Assembly (NCBI GenBank): GCA_902581005.1
Contig: CACHMT010000001.1
Span: forward strand, 62,001-126,000
Reading direction: 5' to 3'
Source: an uncultured Alphaproteobacteria bacterium
Lineage (GTDB): Bacteria; Pseudomonadota; Alphaproteobacteria; Rhodobacterales; Rhodobacteraceae
DNA: 64,000 nucleotides
Part shown: one piece after another, positions 17,663-26,160 of the stretch
Layout of the letters: each line of letters starts with the position of its first letter
Position numbering within the stretch: position 1 is the stretch's first letter
The notes under the pieces: generated by a model
Seen by the model: only the letters and a program-made list of their open reading frames with translations
Database searches by the model: none
What the model was told of the DNA's origin: nothing
Translations under genes and position numbers: made by a program

Positions 17663-18331
17663 CTATTCTCTTGGTTCAGGCAACGGTTTTAATTTGTTAA
17701 GTTCAGGCAATAGAAGTCGTTCCTCCTCATTTTTTGGCTCGAAATAGCTGCCTAAAATAGTTTTTCTTTTCTTGAGAGCATGTAGCTTCACTAGCTTAAC
17801 ATATTTGTCGTATACAGCATCTACCTTGTTCCTCGAGTTGTTCATAGTAACGCCATCTATAAATTCATTTTCCAGTGCTGCTTTTAGTCTCTGCGAAGTG
17901 TTTCCTCTAATCTTAGTCAAACTGCTTATTGCAGATCGGCTCATACCAGCTACTTGGTCTTCCATAGCTGTTAGATCGTCTAGAGTTGGCTTTGGCACAG
18001 TAACTATAACTAGTTGTTGTTGCGCGTCTGATTTTACATTTTTAAATCCATGCTCTTTAATCTCAGCAACAATCAACGGAATATGTTCTCTACTAAATAC
18101 AAGGAGTTCCAATGTTCTGGGCGCTTTTCCAGCGTAAATTTTGCTTAAATCAGCTACACGTCTAGGTTTTTTCTCAATCATTACTTTCAAACCAAAGAGC
18201 GCATTTTTAAACCCTTCGCTAGAACCAACGTCTTTAATTAAAGTACCAAAACTAATAATGTAATTCTCCATATTCGCTAGTGCTTCCGCGGAATAGGAGT
18301 CTTCAAATACTTCAGCCATTTCTTCCCCCAT
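17663..18331 (-). CDS. Unknown protein with a ribosome-recycling-factor-like C-terminal half
   Basis: 222 residues, no confident family. Residues from about 100 on resemble the pattern of ribosome recycling factor: a VTVPKPT strand, then long charged helices including TKIRGNTSQRLK and NKVDAVYDKYVKLV. The first 95 residues have no counterpart in RRF and no signal peptide. The C-terminus is rich in Lys, Glu and Pro. It could be a distant RRF paralogue or a coincidental helical match; I would not assign a function. It probably heads the transcription unit with the ThDP enzyme. Confidence 0.5.
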   Translation of the reverse strand: MGEEMAEVFEDSYSAEALANMENYIISFGTLIKDVGSSEGFKNALFGLKVMIEKKPRRVADLSKIYAGKAPRTLELLVFSREHIPLIVAEIKEHGFKNVKSDAQQQLVIVTVPKPTLDDLTAMEDQVAGMSRSAISSLTKIRGNTSQRLKAALENEFIDGVTMNNSRNKVDAVYDKYVKLVKLHALKKRKTILGSYFEPKNEEERLLLPELNKLKPLPEPRE

Positions 18332-18482
18332 TTTTGAATAATTCTTTTATAATCCAAAAAAATTAAGCTCTTCCAAATTTTATGATACACTATTAGCACA
18401 TAAAATTCAAAAATTCTAAACTAATAGATATAGGTGTCGATTTTATAATCAACCAATATTTTAAAGAGAGTAACAAAAAATA

Positions 18483-18842
18483 ATGAAAAAATTGATGCTT
18501 TTATTCGCCCTTTTTGTGTTTCCTTCTATCTCCCTAGCCGAGGGTCGCATGTATGAAAATAAGAAAGAACCACACTGTACGCTGTGGGACACGATGAGGC
18601 TTAAGTGGCCACAAACAATAATGGGAAGAGAAAAGATTAAGTGCCGTAGAAGAGCCGCACTGTCAAACACCGCTCCGGTCACATGCAGGTATAAAAGCTG
18701 GAAATGGAATGATGATGATCCAACTCAGAGAATGTGTACTTATGTGAAAGCAGGGTCCAGAATGGACCCACCCGAGGTAACTATTGTGATTGAAAATAAA
18801 GGCGCTTGTCCTAGGGAATATAAATGTGCTCGTAACAAATAA
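18483..18842 (+). CDS. Small secreted cysteine-containing protein, unknown
   Basis: 119 residues with a clear Sec signal peptide (MKKLMLLFALFVFPSISLA) and probable cleavage after Ala19. The mature part is basic and has six cysteines (for example in HCTLW, KCRRR, VTCRYK, MCTYV, ACPREYKC), so disulfide bonding in the periplasm is likely. No domain recognised. It stands alone, with about 150 bp of AT-rich DNA upstream that shows no gene. Confidence 0.65.
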   Translation: MKKLMLLFALFVFPSISLAEGRMYENKKEPHCTLWDTMRLKWPQTIMGREKIKCRRRAALSNTAPVTCRYKSWKWNDDDPTQRMCTYVKAGSRMDPPEVTIVIENKGACPREYKCARNK

Positions 18843-18909
18843 TCGTTTTTTATAATCCTTTCGCAAAAATATTAGTTTTTTAACTACTTTTTAGATTATT
18901 ATCAGCAAC

Positions 18910-19914
18910 ATGAAGAATACAAATTCAACATACCCAAATGAAGTGATTTTTGTAAGACAACAGAATTCATTTAATCTGCCAAAAGAAGAAACTGAGTACT
19001 TAGTAGAGAAACGAAATGATTTTGATGAAATAGAGAAGCTTGTAAGATTTTTTCCTGTTAAAGATGGCACTATTGAGCTTAAAATTGTATCGCCCGAATA
19101 CTCTAAGTCATATAAACACGGTGATATCTATAGCATAAGCAAAAAAAAATCTGCAGGATTTAGCGAAGTCGAGCAAATTGTTGGCACAGGCATAATTCTC
19201 AATAATATTTACAAAAAAAATAAAGATTCCTTTTCAATACTCGGTTCAAGAGAATATTCGGATAAGATAAATGTCGCCATCCATTGTTTAAAAACAGATA
19301 GCAAACAAATATCTAGCAGAGAAAAATCAGTTCTCGGAAGTTATACTCAGGGAGATTTAAACTTTGATGATTTGAGAGGTAGCGGTTTTTTTTCTCTGTC
19401 TTGTGGCAAAGCGAGCGACAATCTGGATTATAACTTTGGGGAAGAGTTCTATTTAGAGGTATATCTAGACGATGACACGTTTAGAGATCTACTTAGCAAG
19501 ATTTATCATACTGAGTTTGAGGCTATTATTGTAAGATGTAACCTAGGTAATTTAAAAGGTGTATATGCAGAAAAACCTACCGGGATATATACCGAAAATG
19601 GGTTTATAACCGACGGGCAGGCCTACAAACTCCTATATGAAAAAGCGGACGTCTCCAATTATACAGAGATGCCTGATTACTTTGGATCTGTGGGCTCCAT
19701 CTCAAAAGGCAACCCATTTATAGTCGATGTATACTATGCAAGCAAAGATTTAAAAAAACCCAAACCGAATAAAGCTAGGCAGACTCTCAAAGAACATAAA
19801 CAAACTTTGGAAACGCTAAAGTTTATTGGCTCTAATAATAAAGTGAATATCATAGTATTATATATTCTGATGTTCTCGACGCTCTTATATCTTGCTGTTC
19901 AGTTTTTTGAGTGA
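18910..19914 (+). CDS. Hypothetical protein with C-terminal membrane anchor
   Basis: 334 residues with no recognised domain. There is no signal peptide; the only hydrophobic stretch is at the extreme C-terminus (about 312-332), so it looks tail-anchored with a large soluble N-terminal part. That part is rich in beta-prone segments and charged residues. The last 16 bp overlap the convergent permease gene. No conserved motif suggests an enzyme. Confidence 0.6.
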   Translation: MKNTNSTYPNEVIFVRQQNSFNLPKEETEYLVEKRNDFDEIEKLVRFFPVKDGTIELKIVSPEYSKSYKHGDIYSISKKKSAGFSEVEQIVGTGIILNNIYKKNKDSFSILGSREYSDKINVAIHCLKTDSKQISSREKSVLGSYTQGDLNFDDLRGSGFFSLSCGKASDNLDYNFGEEFYLEVYLDDDTFRDLLSKIYHTEFEAIIVRCNLGNLKGVYAEKPTGIYTENGFITDGQAYKLLYEKADVSNYTEMPDYFGSVGSISKGNPFIVDVYYASKDLKKPKPNKARQTLKEHKQTLETLKFIGSNNKVNIIVLYILMFSTLLYLAVQFFE

Positions 19915-21539
19915 AAGAAACTATTTAACTGATTTTGTAGTAACAAAATCGGGATAAGTCCGATAATTATAATGAAGAATGCTGGAAATGATGCCTCGAT
20001 CATTAATTCGTCATGTGCGAACTGGTATGTATAAGTTGCTAGTGTTTCAAAGTTAAAAGGTCTTAGTATCAATGTCATTGGCAACTCTTTAACTATATCT
20101 ACAAAAGTCAAAATCGCGGCAGCGATAATCGATGTCCTTATAAGGGGAAGAGTAATTTTATATGATGTAGATATTGTGGAATAACCCAAACTTTTTGATG
20201 CATCAAATAAATTTGAGGGAATTCTAGAGTATCCTGAAATCACTCCTCCATAGGGAACAGCATAAAACCTCACTGTTAATGCGAATATAACTCCATATAT
20301 CGTTCCTCCTAAAAAGACTATATTTCCTGTAAATTTATCTAAAAACCCAAAAAAAATAACTACACCTATAGCGAGCATAGTTCCAGGGAGAGCATATCCT
20401 GTAGCAGCAATATTGTAGATAATAACTAAAGCACGATTTTTAGAAAAATACGCGCTAGAAGCTGAGAAAAAAGCAAGTAATATAATAATTAATGTGGCGG
20501 TTAAACCTATAAAAATAGTATTTAACAGTACAGGGAAAATCGCAAAAAAACTATCAGGTTTTAGCCCTATAAAAACGTTATTTATCAATATAATTATTGG
20601 AACTATAAAACCAACTGAAATTGGCACTAAACAAAAGCAAATTGCAAATAGCGCTTTTTTCAAACTCAACTCTTTTGGTGAAATATTATTAAGTCTCTTA
20701 GAGGTATCATTGTATTTTTGGCTAGATCTTGCCTTTCTTTCTAGAACAAGCAAGATGATAATAAAAACAAAGGTCACTATCGCTATTTGCGATGCTGCAG
20801 ATATACTATTCATCCCAATCCAAACATTAAACATTCCCAGAGTAAGCGTTTGAACAGAGAAATATTCAACTGTTCCAAAATCTGACAGTACTTCCATCGC
20901 AACAAGGGCAAGACCTGCCACAATATATGGTCTGCACAAGGGCAAGCCAACTGCAAAAAATTTATTTCGGCCATAAAGCGCCGCAGTCTCATACAAGCTT
21001 CTAGGAGAGTTATTAAAACCTGTTCGTGCCAAAATATATATATATGGGTAAAGTACAAAACCCATTACAAAAATAGCACCCATCACTGATCTTATTTCAG
21101 GAAAATAATAGTCAGCTGCCGAGTTAAAACCAAATATGTTTCTTATAAGTCCTTGTACCGGTCCTGCGTACTCTAAAAAATCGGTATAGACATAAGCAAT
21201 AATATAAGCCGGACAAGCTAGAGGTAGTATTAAAGCCCACTCTATTACTTTTTTGCCAAAAAAAGAGTAATAAGTAACAATCCATGCAGTTGAAATACCT
21301 AAACCACCTGCTAGGGTTAATACTCCTAAGAATAGGAATAAAGTATTCACTACGTATATAGGCAATACAGTGTTTACAAGGTGGACCCACAGATCTTGGT
21401 TACTTTCGAAAGCTGTCAGAAGTAAACTGAATATAGGACCAATTAAAAGGATAGATAGAAAAACAGCGGGAGAGTTTCTCAGTATACCATTATTTTTTGC
21501 CCAATGGTTAGTATGAAATATTGCAGAATTACTTAAAAT
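19899..21539 (-). CDS. fbpB: Iron(III) ABC transporter permease, FbpB family, with apparent non-canonical start
   Basis: Inner-membrane permease with two tandem binding-protein-dependent transport domains (about 12 TM segments) for ferric iron. From the first standard start, a TTG at 21365, the protein is 488 residues and lacks TM1. The same frame continues upstream and encodes a typical family N-terminus, with a TM segment (SPAVFLSILLIGPIFSLLLT) and WVHLVNTVLPIYVVNTL, back to two stops near 21550. No ATG, GTG or TTG exists there. The best candidate is ATT at 21537-21539, 8 nt after an AGG, giving about 547 residues, the normal FbpB length. It follows fbpA directly. No ATPase gene (fbpC) is in the window. 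Confidence 0.8.
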   Translation of the reverse strand: MLSNSAIFHTNHWAKNNGILRNSPAVFLSILLIGPIFSLLLTAFESNQDLWVHLVNTVLPIYVVNTLFLFLGVLTLAGGLGISTAWIVTYYSFFGKKVIEWALILPLACPAYIIAYVYTDFLEYAGPVQGLIRNIFGFNSAADYYFPEIRSVMGAIFVMGFVLYPYIYILARTGFNNSPRSLYETAALYGRNKFFAVGLPLCRPYIVAGLALVAMEVLSDFGTVEYFSVQTLTLGMFNVWIGMNSISAASQIAIVTFVFIIILLVLERKARSSQKYNDTSKRLNNISPKELSLKKALFAICFCLVPISVGFIVPIIILINNVFIGLKPDSFFAIFPVLLNTIFIGLTATLIIILLAFFSASSAYFSKNRALVIIYNIAATGYALPGTMLAIGVVIFFGFLDKFTGNIVFLGGTIYGVIFALTVRFYAVPYGGVISGYSRIPSNLFDASKSLGYSTISTSYKITLPLIRTSIIAAAILTFVDIVKELPMTLILRPFNFETLATYTYQFAHDELMIEASFPAFFIIIIGLIPILLLQNQLNSFFHSKN

Positions 21540-21540
21540 T

Positions 21541-22554
21541 TTACCAACCTACTTTATCTATAATTTTTTGAGCTTCATAAGCTTTCAGGGCAATTGAGAT
21601 GATAGGTAAACTGTCAGACTTGAAACTTCCCCAACTTTTTAGTTCTTCGGTAGTTTCAACATTTGGGTTCACCGGGTATTCAAAATTAATCTCTCCATAC
21701 ATTTTCTGAGAGGCCGCCTTTGATAAGAACTCTAATAAAGCCACCGCTTCTTTTTTATTTTTTGAATGTTTAGCAACGCCTCCACCCGATATATTTACAT
21801 GTGCTCCCCTATCCTCTGCACCTTGATTCGGAAAAATTAAGCGAACACTTTTTGCCCATTCCCTTTGGCTTGGATCGTCAGAATATTTTAATTTACCAAA
21901 ATAGTAGTTATTTATGATAGATATGTCACACTGGCCTTCAAAGATCGCCTTTACTTGCGCTCTATCATTTCCTTGGGGCCTTCTAGCTAGATTACCCACG
22001 AATTTTTTTGCCCATTCCTCTGCTGCTTTCTCTCCAAGAGATAAAATAAGCGAAGCCATTAGGGCTCTATTATATACATGGCTTCCTGGTCGGGAACACA
22101 CCCTGCCTTTCCATTGTTCGTCGGCTAAGTCCTCGATTTTTGTAATTTGTCCCTCTTTTACTCTGTCCTTGGACGTAACTATAATTCGTGATCGTTTTGA
22201 TAAGGCAAACCACTTGTTTTCGGGACTTTTTAAATTCTGGGGAATGTTCCTATCCAGAGTATCCGATTTTACTGATGCGAGGAGATCGAGATCATCATAT
22301 ATATATAAGCGCCCAATATCTACCGTCAAAATGACATCAGCCGGACTATTCTTACCCTCTGCTTTCAGTCGTTGAGCTAAACCTTTCGTCGCATATACTA
22401 CGTTAGTCTCTATTCCCGTTTCTTCAGTGAATTTTTCCAAAAAGGGGTTAATTAGAAAAGGCTGGCGGTGAGAGTAAATATTAACTTCAGCACCAATAAC
22501 TGTATTAAACGAAAGGAAAAAAAACGTAATAATTGATATAGGGTAGAAGTTCAT
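21541..22554 (-). CDS. fbpA: Periplasmic iron(III)-binding protein, FbpA/FutA family
   Basis: Solute-binding protein that captures ferric iron in the periplasm for the adjacent permease. It has a signal peptide (about residues 1-22, ending VIGA), the NIYSHRQ N-terminus of FutA/IdiA-type proteins, and the paired tyrosines in INNYYFGKL (about 216-217) that bind iron in the family. Length is 337, as expected. The ATG at 22554 has an AAAAGGAGC site. It is divergent from a metal transporter gene across a 275-bp gap that contains a Fur-type box. Confidence 0.9.
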   Translation of the reverse strand: MNFYPISIITFFFLSFNTVIGAEVNIYSHRQPFLINPFLEKFTEETGIETNVVYATKGLAQRLKAEGKNSPADVILTVDIGRLYIYDDLDLLASVKSDTLDRNIPQNLKSPENKWFALSKRSRIIVTSKDRVKEGQITKIEDLADEQWKGRVCSRPGSHVYNRALMASLILSLGEKAAEEWAKKFVGNLARRPQGNDRAQVKAIFEGQCDISIINNYYFGKLKYSDDPSQREWAKSVRLIFPNQGAEDRGAHVNISGGGVAKHSKNKKEAVALLEFLSKAASQKMYGEINFEYPVNPNVETTEELKSWGSFKSDSLPIISIALKAYEAQKIIDKVGW

Positions 22555-22782
22555 TAGGATTGCTCCTTTTATATTTAAAAATTTTATTCAGCGATTTGAA
22601 ACTGGATAGACTTTCTGCGACAATATCTGAAATTTCTTTCAATGGTTTCAATTTTAATTCCGACGATCCCAGTCAGGATTAAAGATGACTAATTTACTCG
22701 CCTTTGTCAATAACTATTCTGACTAAAAAAGTAATGATTGAAAAAAATTGGAATTATCTAGTTTAAGAACTATTTTTTTCTT

Positions 22783-22801
22783 GCAAATGATAATCATTAT
22801 C
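22783..22801 (+). promoter_or_regulatory. Fur-type iron (or Mur) box
   Basis: The 19-mer matches the classical GATAATGATAATCATTATC consensus at 17 of 19 positions; the last 16 bases are identical. It lies 29 bp before the TTG start of the multi-TM metal transporter and about 230 bp from the divergent fbpA start. In many alphaproteobacteria such sites are bound by Fur or its manganese-sensing variant Mur; the sequence alone does not say which. The rest of the 22555-22829 gap shows no other clear signal. Confidence 0.8.
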
Positions 22802-22829
22802 AAGTAGACATTTTAGAGAAAGTTTTAAG

Positions 22830-23924
22830 TTGATTTATTCTATCAGAAAAAAGTATTTCATTGCCCTTTTACTGCTTGCTCTAACAGCACTGCCGGGGGA
22901 GTTGGGCGACCTTACAAGAGCCTTGGTTACTGACGCATATGTTCAGGTAAGTGCTTTCGTAGCCATTACTCTATCTATCTTCTATTTATCAGAGCATAGG
23001 TTTAATTTTAATGTAGGGAATATTCTTCGAGACTCTTCAGCCTTTCAAATACCAATAGCTGCTATTCTCGGTGCAACGCCAGGGTGCGGCGGCGCCGTTG
23101 TCGTGGTAGCGGCCTATACTTCTGGCAACGTGTCGTTTGGAGCGGTTATAGCAACCCTAACCGCTACAATGGGAGACGCCGCATTTTTATTAATTGCGGT
23201 CAGACCGGACATTGCAATATTAGTTCTTCCTCTTACGCTACTAGCCGGTATTATCACAGGATATATTGCTGATAATTTTCTTACTTTTTCACATCAGGAG
23301 AAGGCCATTGATCTAAAAAGTGATGTTCCCATAATTGGCAAAAATAGGAAGCGTGACATAATATTTACTTGTCTAATAGTACCGGGTTTTGGTCTGGGGA
23401 TTCTCCAAATACTTCAGTACGATCTTGAAGAGCTCTTTGGTATTTTCCCACAGATTATTGCAATAGTTGGAATGGTGACAAGCATTTTTATATGGTCTAA
23501 CTCACAAATCAAAACCATGACTAACCCGAAAGACAAACCACTCGTTCGCGTAGCTGAAGAAACAAGTTTTATTGCCATCTGGGTTTTAGCTGCTTATTTA
23601 GCATACGATTATCTAGTTTATCTAACTCCGTTGGACTTAAACTTGATGTTTAAGACGATAGGAATGCTGATTCCTTTACTTGCCATAATTATAGGGTTTA
23701 TCCCTGGATGCGGACCCCAAATATTGGTCACCACTCTTTTTTTAAATGGAATGATACCTTTCAGTGCTCTTTTAGGGAATGCTATATCAAACGATGGTGA
23801 TGCTTTGTTTCCTGCAATAGCGATTGCACCTAGAGCCGCTGTGCTCGCAACGATTTATTCGGCTATACCAGCTTTCATAATGGCTTATACCTTATACTTT
23901 TTTTTCCCTTTGTTTGGACAATAA
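22830..23924 (+). CDS. Multi-TM metal transporter resembling the putative 10-TM heavy-metal exporter / manganese transporter family
   Basis: 364 residues, very hydrophobic, about ten membrane segments. There is an internal two-fold repeat: GATPGCGGAVVV (about 82-93) with TMGDAAFLLIA in the first half, and GFIPGCGPQILV (about 289-300) with NDGDALFPAIA in the second. This repeated PGCG/GDA pattern is what I associate with the ArsP_2-type (PF11449) putative manganese or heavy-metal transporters. The start is a TTG; no ATG is available. The Fur-type box just upstream supports a role in metal homeostasis, but metal and direction of transport are inferred. Confidence 0.65.
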   Translation: MIYSIRKKYFIALLLLALTALPGELGDLTRALVTDAYVQVSAFVAITLSIFYLSEHRFNFNVGNILRDSSAFQIPIAAILGATPGCGGAVVVVAAYTSGNVSFGAVIATLTATMGDAAFLLIAVRPDIAILVLPLTLLAGIITGYIADNFLTFSHQEKAIDLKSDVPIIGKNRKRDIIFTCLIVPGFGLGILQILQYDLEELFGIFPQIIAIVGMVTSIFIWSNSQIKTMTNPKDKPLVRVAEETSFIAIWVLAAYLAYDYLVYLTPLDLNLMFKTIGMLIPLLAIIIGFIPGCGPQILVTTLFLNGMIPFSALLGNAISNDGDALFPAIAIAPRAAVLATIYSAIPAFIMAYTLYFFFPLFGQ

Positions 23925-23926
23925 AA

Positions 23927-24394
23927 TCAGTCTTCCGAAAGTGTCTTATTCACTTTCTTCCTCATTTGCTCGACTAATTTTGTGATATCTTCGGATATGG
24001 TCTCAGTTTTTTTTACCATTGCCATCAATTTCTCCAAATCCTTTGATAGTTCTTCGCTTTGCGCATTTGAATCAATGAGTCTCAAATGTGTTTTTCTTAT
24101 CAACGCAGAAATAACCTTGTTCTTTTGTAAAAAACTGTCTATCGATCTTGCCGGAAGGAATAAGGCATGAACTTCATGCTCACCGGCAATTGCCGTTACC
24201 GAACGTGGCTTTTTTAAAACGAGCGAGGCATCACCAAAAATTTCATTCACACCCAGCCTATTAAGTTTTAGTCCACCTGATGTGTAAATGTAAACGTATC
24301 CAGACTTAATCAGATACGCACCTTCTGGGTTATCCCCTGCCTTATAAATCTCTTCATTTGGCTGCCATATCACATGCTTTTCAGTTTTTTCCAT
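23927..24394 (-). CDS. Cyclic-nucleotide-binding-like domain protein
   Basis: 155 residues: one cNMP-binding/CRP-type beta-roll (about 10-105), with YKAGDNPEGAYLIKSGYVYIY and FGDASLVLKKPRSVTA resembling the phosphate-binding cassette, then a charged C-terminal helix likely to form a coiled coil. There is no DNA-binding domain, so it is a sensor or adaptor rather than a CRP-type regulator. It is last in a minus-strand unit with a GST-like and a thioesterase gene (6-bp gap). Confidence 0.8.
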   Translation of the reverse strand: MEKTEKHVIWQPNEEIYKAGDNPEGAYLIKSGYVYIYTSGGLKLNRLGVNEIFGDASLVLKKPRSVTAIAGEHEVHALFLPARSIDSFLQKNKVISALIRKTHLRLIDSNAQSEELSKDLEKLMAMVKKTETISEDITKLVEQMRKKVNKTLSED

Positions 24395-24400
24395 TTGTTC

Positions 24401-25150
24401 CTACTCCACATATTCTTTTAGTTTTTTTTCGTCAACAACTATAGGTTGGATGATGCCTCCAGCCCTTTCAAAAATACCAAGTACGTTTGGCAAAGCCAGC
24501 ATATTTTCCCACACCTTATGTAGATTTGGAAAATCTTGTTCCAAAGGAATATCTGATGCAAGTGCATTTCTTATTTGAGGAATTAAAAAACAATCTGCAT
24601 AAGAGACATTATCTCCAACACAATATTTTCCTGAAACATTTTTCAAAATTTCTTCTATGGCAGAAAACTCGCGATTGATAAAATGCTTCCTCAGAGGATG
24701 CTTAATCGGCTGTGCTTTTTTCATTCCCCACTCACCCATCGCTTGGATGATAAAAGGAATGTTTTGATAGGGTTGGGTGTCAGCGGCTACAATCCACTGA
24801 ATTCTTCTCATCTCGGCTTTTAAATAGGGGTCCTCTGGAATTAATGGAGAGGGTTCACCCAAAAGATCGTCTATCAAATCTATGATAGCTCCTGTCTGAG
24901 TCATTTTTTTACCATCCTCAAGCAAAAGTAGAGGCACTCTTCCTTCAGGGTTTAGAGCTTTATAATCATTGGTTTTTAACTTATTGTATTGTTCGTCATC
25001 ACTGGGGATCGTCCAAACAGGTATTCCACGAGTATCAAAATCTATTCCAGTCTCAATTAGTTTAACTTTATTTTCAGGAACACCCCTGCAACTTAAAAAA
25101 ATAAGAACGCGTAAAGAAGCACTACTAGATGAATGATAATATAATTTCAT
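24401..25150 (-). CDS. Glutathione S-transferase family protein, zeta/maleylacetoacetate isomerase-like
   Basis: 249 residues. The N-terminal thioredoxin-like domain begins YYHSSSSASLRV, close to the serine-rich active site of zeta-class enzymes, and has the conserved NPEGRVPLLLLEDG cis-proline/glutathione segment followed by TQTGAIIDLID. An all-helical C-terminal domain follows. An extra loop of about 20 residues (30-55) is inserted before the NPEGRVP block, unlike standard isomerases. It is cotranscribed with a thioesterase upstream and a cNMP-binding protein downstream. Substrate unknown. Confidence 0.82.
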   Translation of the reverse strand: MKLYYHSSSSASLRVLIFLSCRGVPENKVKLIETGIDFDTRGIPVWTIPSDDEQYNKLKTNDYKALNPEGRVPLLLLEDGKKMTQTGAIIDLIDDLLGEPSPLIPEDPYLKAEMRRIQWIVAADTQPYQNIPFIIQAMGEWGMKKAQPIKHPLRKHFINREFSAIEEILKNVSGKYCVGDNVSYADCFLIPQIRNALASDIPLEQDFPNLHKVWENMLALPNVLGIFERAGGIIQPIVVDEKKLKEYVE

Positions 25151-25162
25151 TTTTAAAACCTC

Positions 25163-26047
25163 TTACAATATCAGTTTAGCCAAGGCCTTAGCCATTTCCG
25201 GCGGTATGGGAATCGACTTCCTGGCCTTGAGATCCATAGTAACGGCAACAGCACTTGCAATAGCGACTGGCTTTCCAGTCTCAACATTAAATATCCAGTG
25301 CTTCCATACAAAAGTCTTATTAGACATAGATTGAACCCCTGACTTCGTTTTTAAGTGCGTACCTAAGGGAACATATTCAAAAAAATCAAACTTATATTCT
25401 AAAGCAGCGCTTCCGACATTGGTCATACCATTTTCATCTATTGTGCCAGTATACGCTAACAAGTGAGGCGTTGAGTCTGATACCACACCCATATAAGCGG
25501 AGGGCTTAATCTTATCCATATTATCGCATTGCCTTAGCAAAATTACTGACTCAAATGAATCAATCATGTCTTTCTGAGAGGCTTGTGAGAGAGACATTAC
25601 ATTTTCCTTTTGTAAAGATAATCCTCTTGGTTGACCATAGCTCGGAATATCTACCCTCAATTCCTCATACACTTTAGAAAAATTATTTTTTACTTCCTCT
25701 GGGGGTTTACTAGTCCACACAAATTGGAAGTTAAAGGCAGCACAGGGTTGCTGTGAAATCGTTTCTAACATTTCTAAATATAGTTTTGCTTCAGTATCTC
25801 CAAGTTGAACTATTCCCAGTTTAAAAAAAAATGGAGCTCCTGGTTTTTGTTCCTTAAGAAAACGAATGTGGGCGCGGGCAAGAGAAAGATATGTATTTCC
25901 CAACTCGACTGGTTTCTCGTTAATCCCTAACTTGTTCCAAAGTACAACACATCCTTGAAGTGCTTTTTCAAAATAGAATTGAACATTCATATGGCCCATT
26001 TGATCTATTTCCCAAGATTGGACTGAGTTTCTGTAAACCGTTATCAT
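25163..26047 (-). CDS. Acyl-CoA thioesterase, tandem hotdog domains
   Basis: 294 residues with two hotdog-type halves. The first opens with EIDQMGHMNVQFYFEKA, the 4HBT active-site helix (DxxGHxN). The second half contains CDNMDKIKPSAYMGVVSD and VGSAALEYKFDFFEYVPLG. This resembles acyl-ACP/acyl-CoA thioesterases of the FcbC/YbgC group fused in tandem. First gene of the minus-strand unit, 12 bp before the GST-like gene. The physiological acyl group is unknown. Confidence 0.8.
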   Translation of the reverse strand: MITVYRNSVQSWEIDQMGHMNVQFYFEKALQGCVVLWNKLGINEKPVELGNTYLSLARAHIRFLKEQKPGAPFFFKLGIVQLGDTEAKLYLEMLETISQQPCAAFNFQFVWTSKPPEEVKNNFSKVYEELRVDIPSYGQPRGLSLQKENVMSLSQASQKDMIDSFESVILLRQCDNMDKIKPSAYMGVVSDSTPHLLAYTGTIDENGMTNVGSAALEYKFDFFEYVPLGTHLKTKSGVQSMSNKTFVWKHWIFNVETGKPVAIASAVAVTMDLKARKSIPIPPEMAKALAKLIL

Positions 26048-26160
26048 TTTATGTAAATAATTCCCTCTCTTGAGTTCAGTGATTACATTTTATCTCTTGT
26101 TGTACCAGACATTGTCCTGTAATTAGATCATAGAGTTTATTTATCATCAAAGGAATTAAA

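Noticed and set aside
19899-21365. FbpB starting at the TTG at 21365
   Set aside because: This would drop the first TM segment, while the upstream in-frame sequence clearly encodes a family-typical N-terminus.
23937-23957. Hairpin GAAAGTG/CACTTTC as terminator of the metal transporter gene
   Set aside because: It lies inside the 3' end of the convergent cNMP-binding gene and lacks a good T-run; possibly coincidental.
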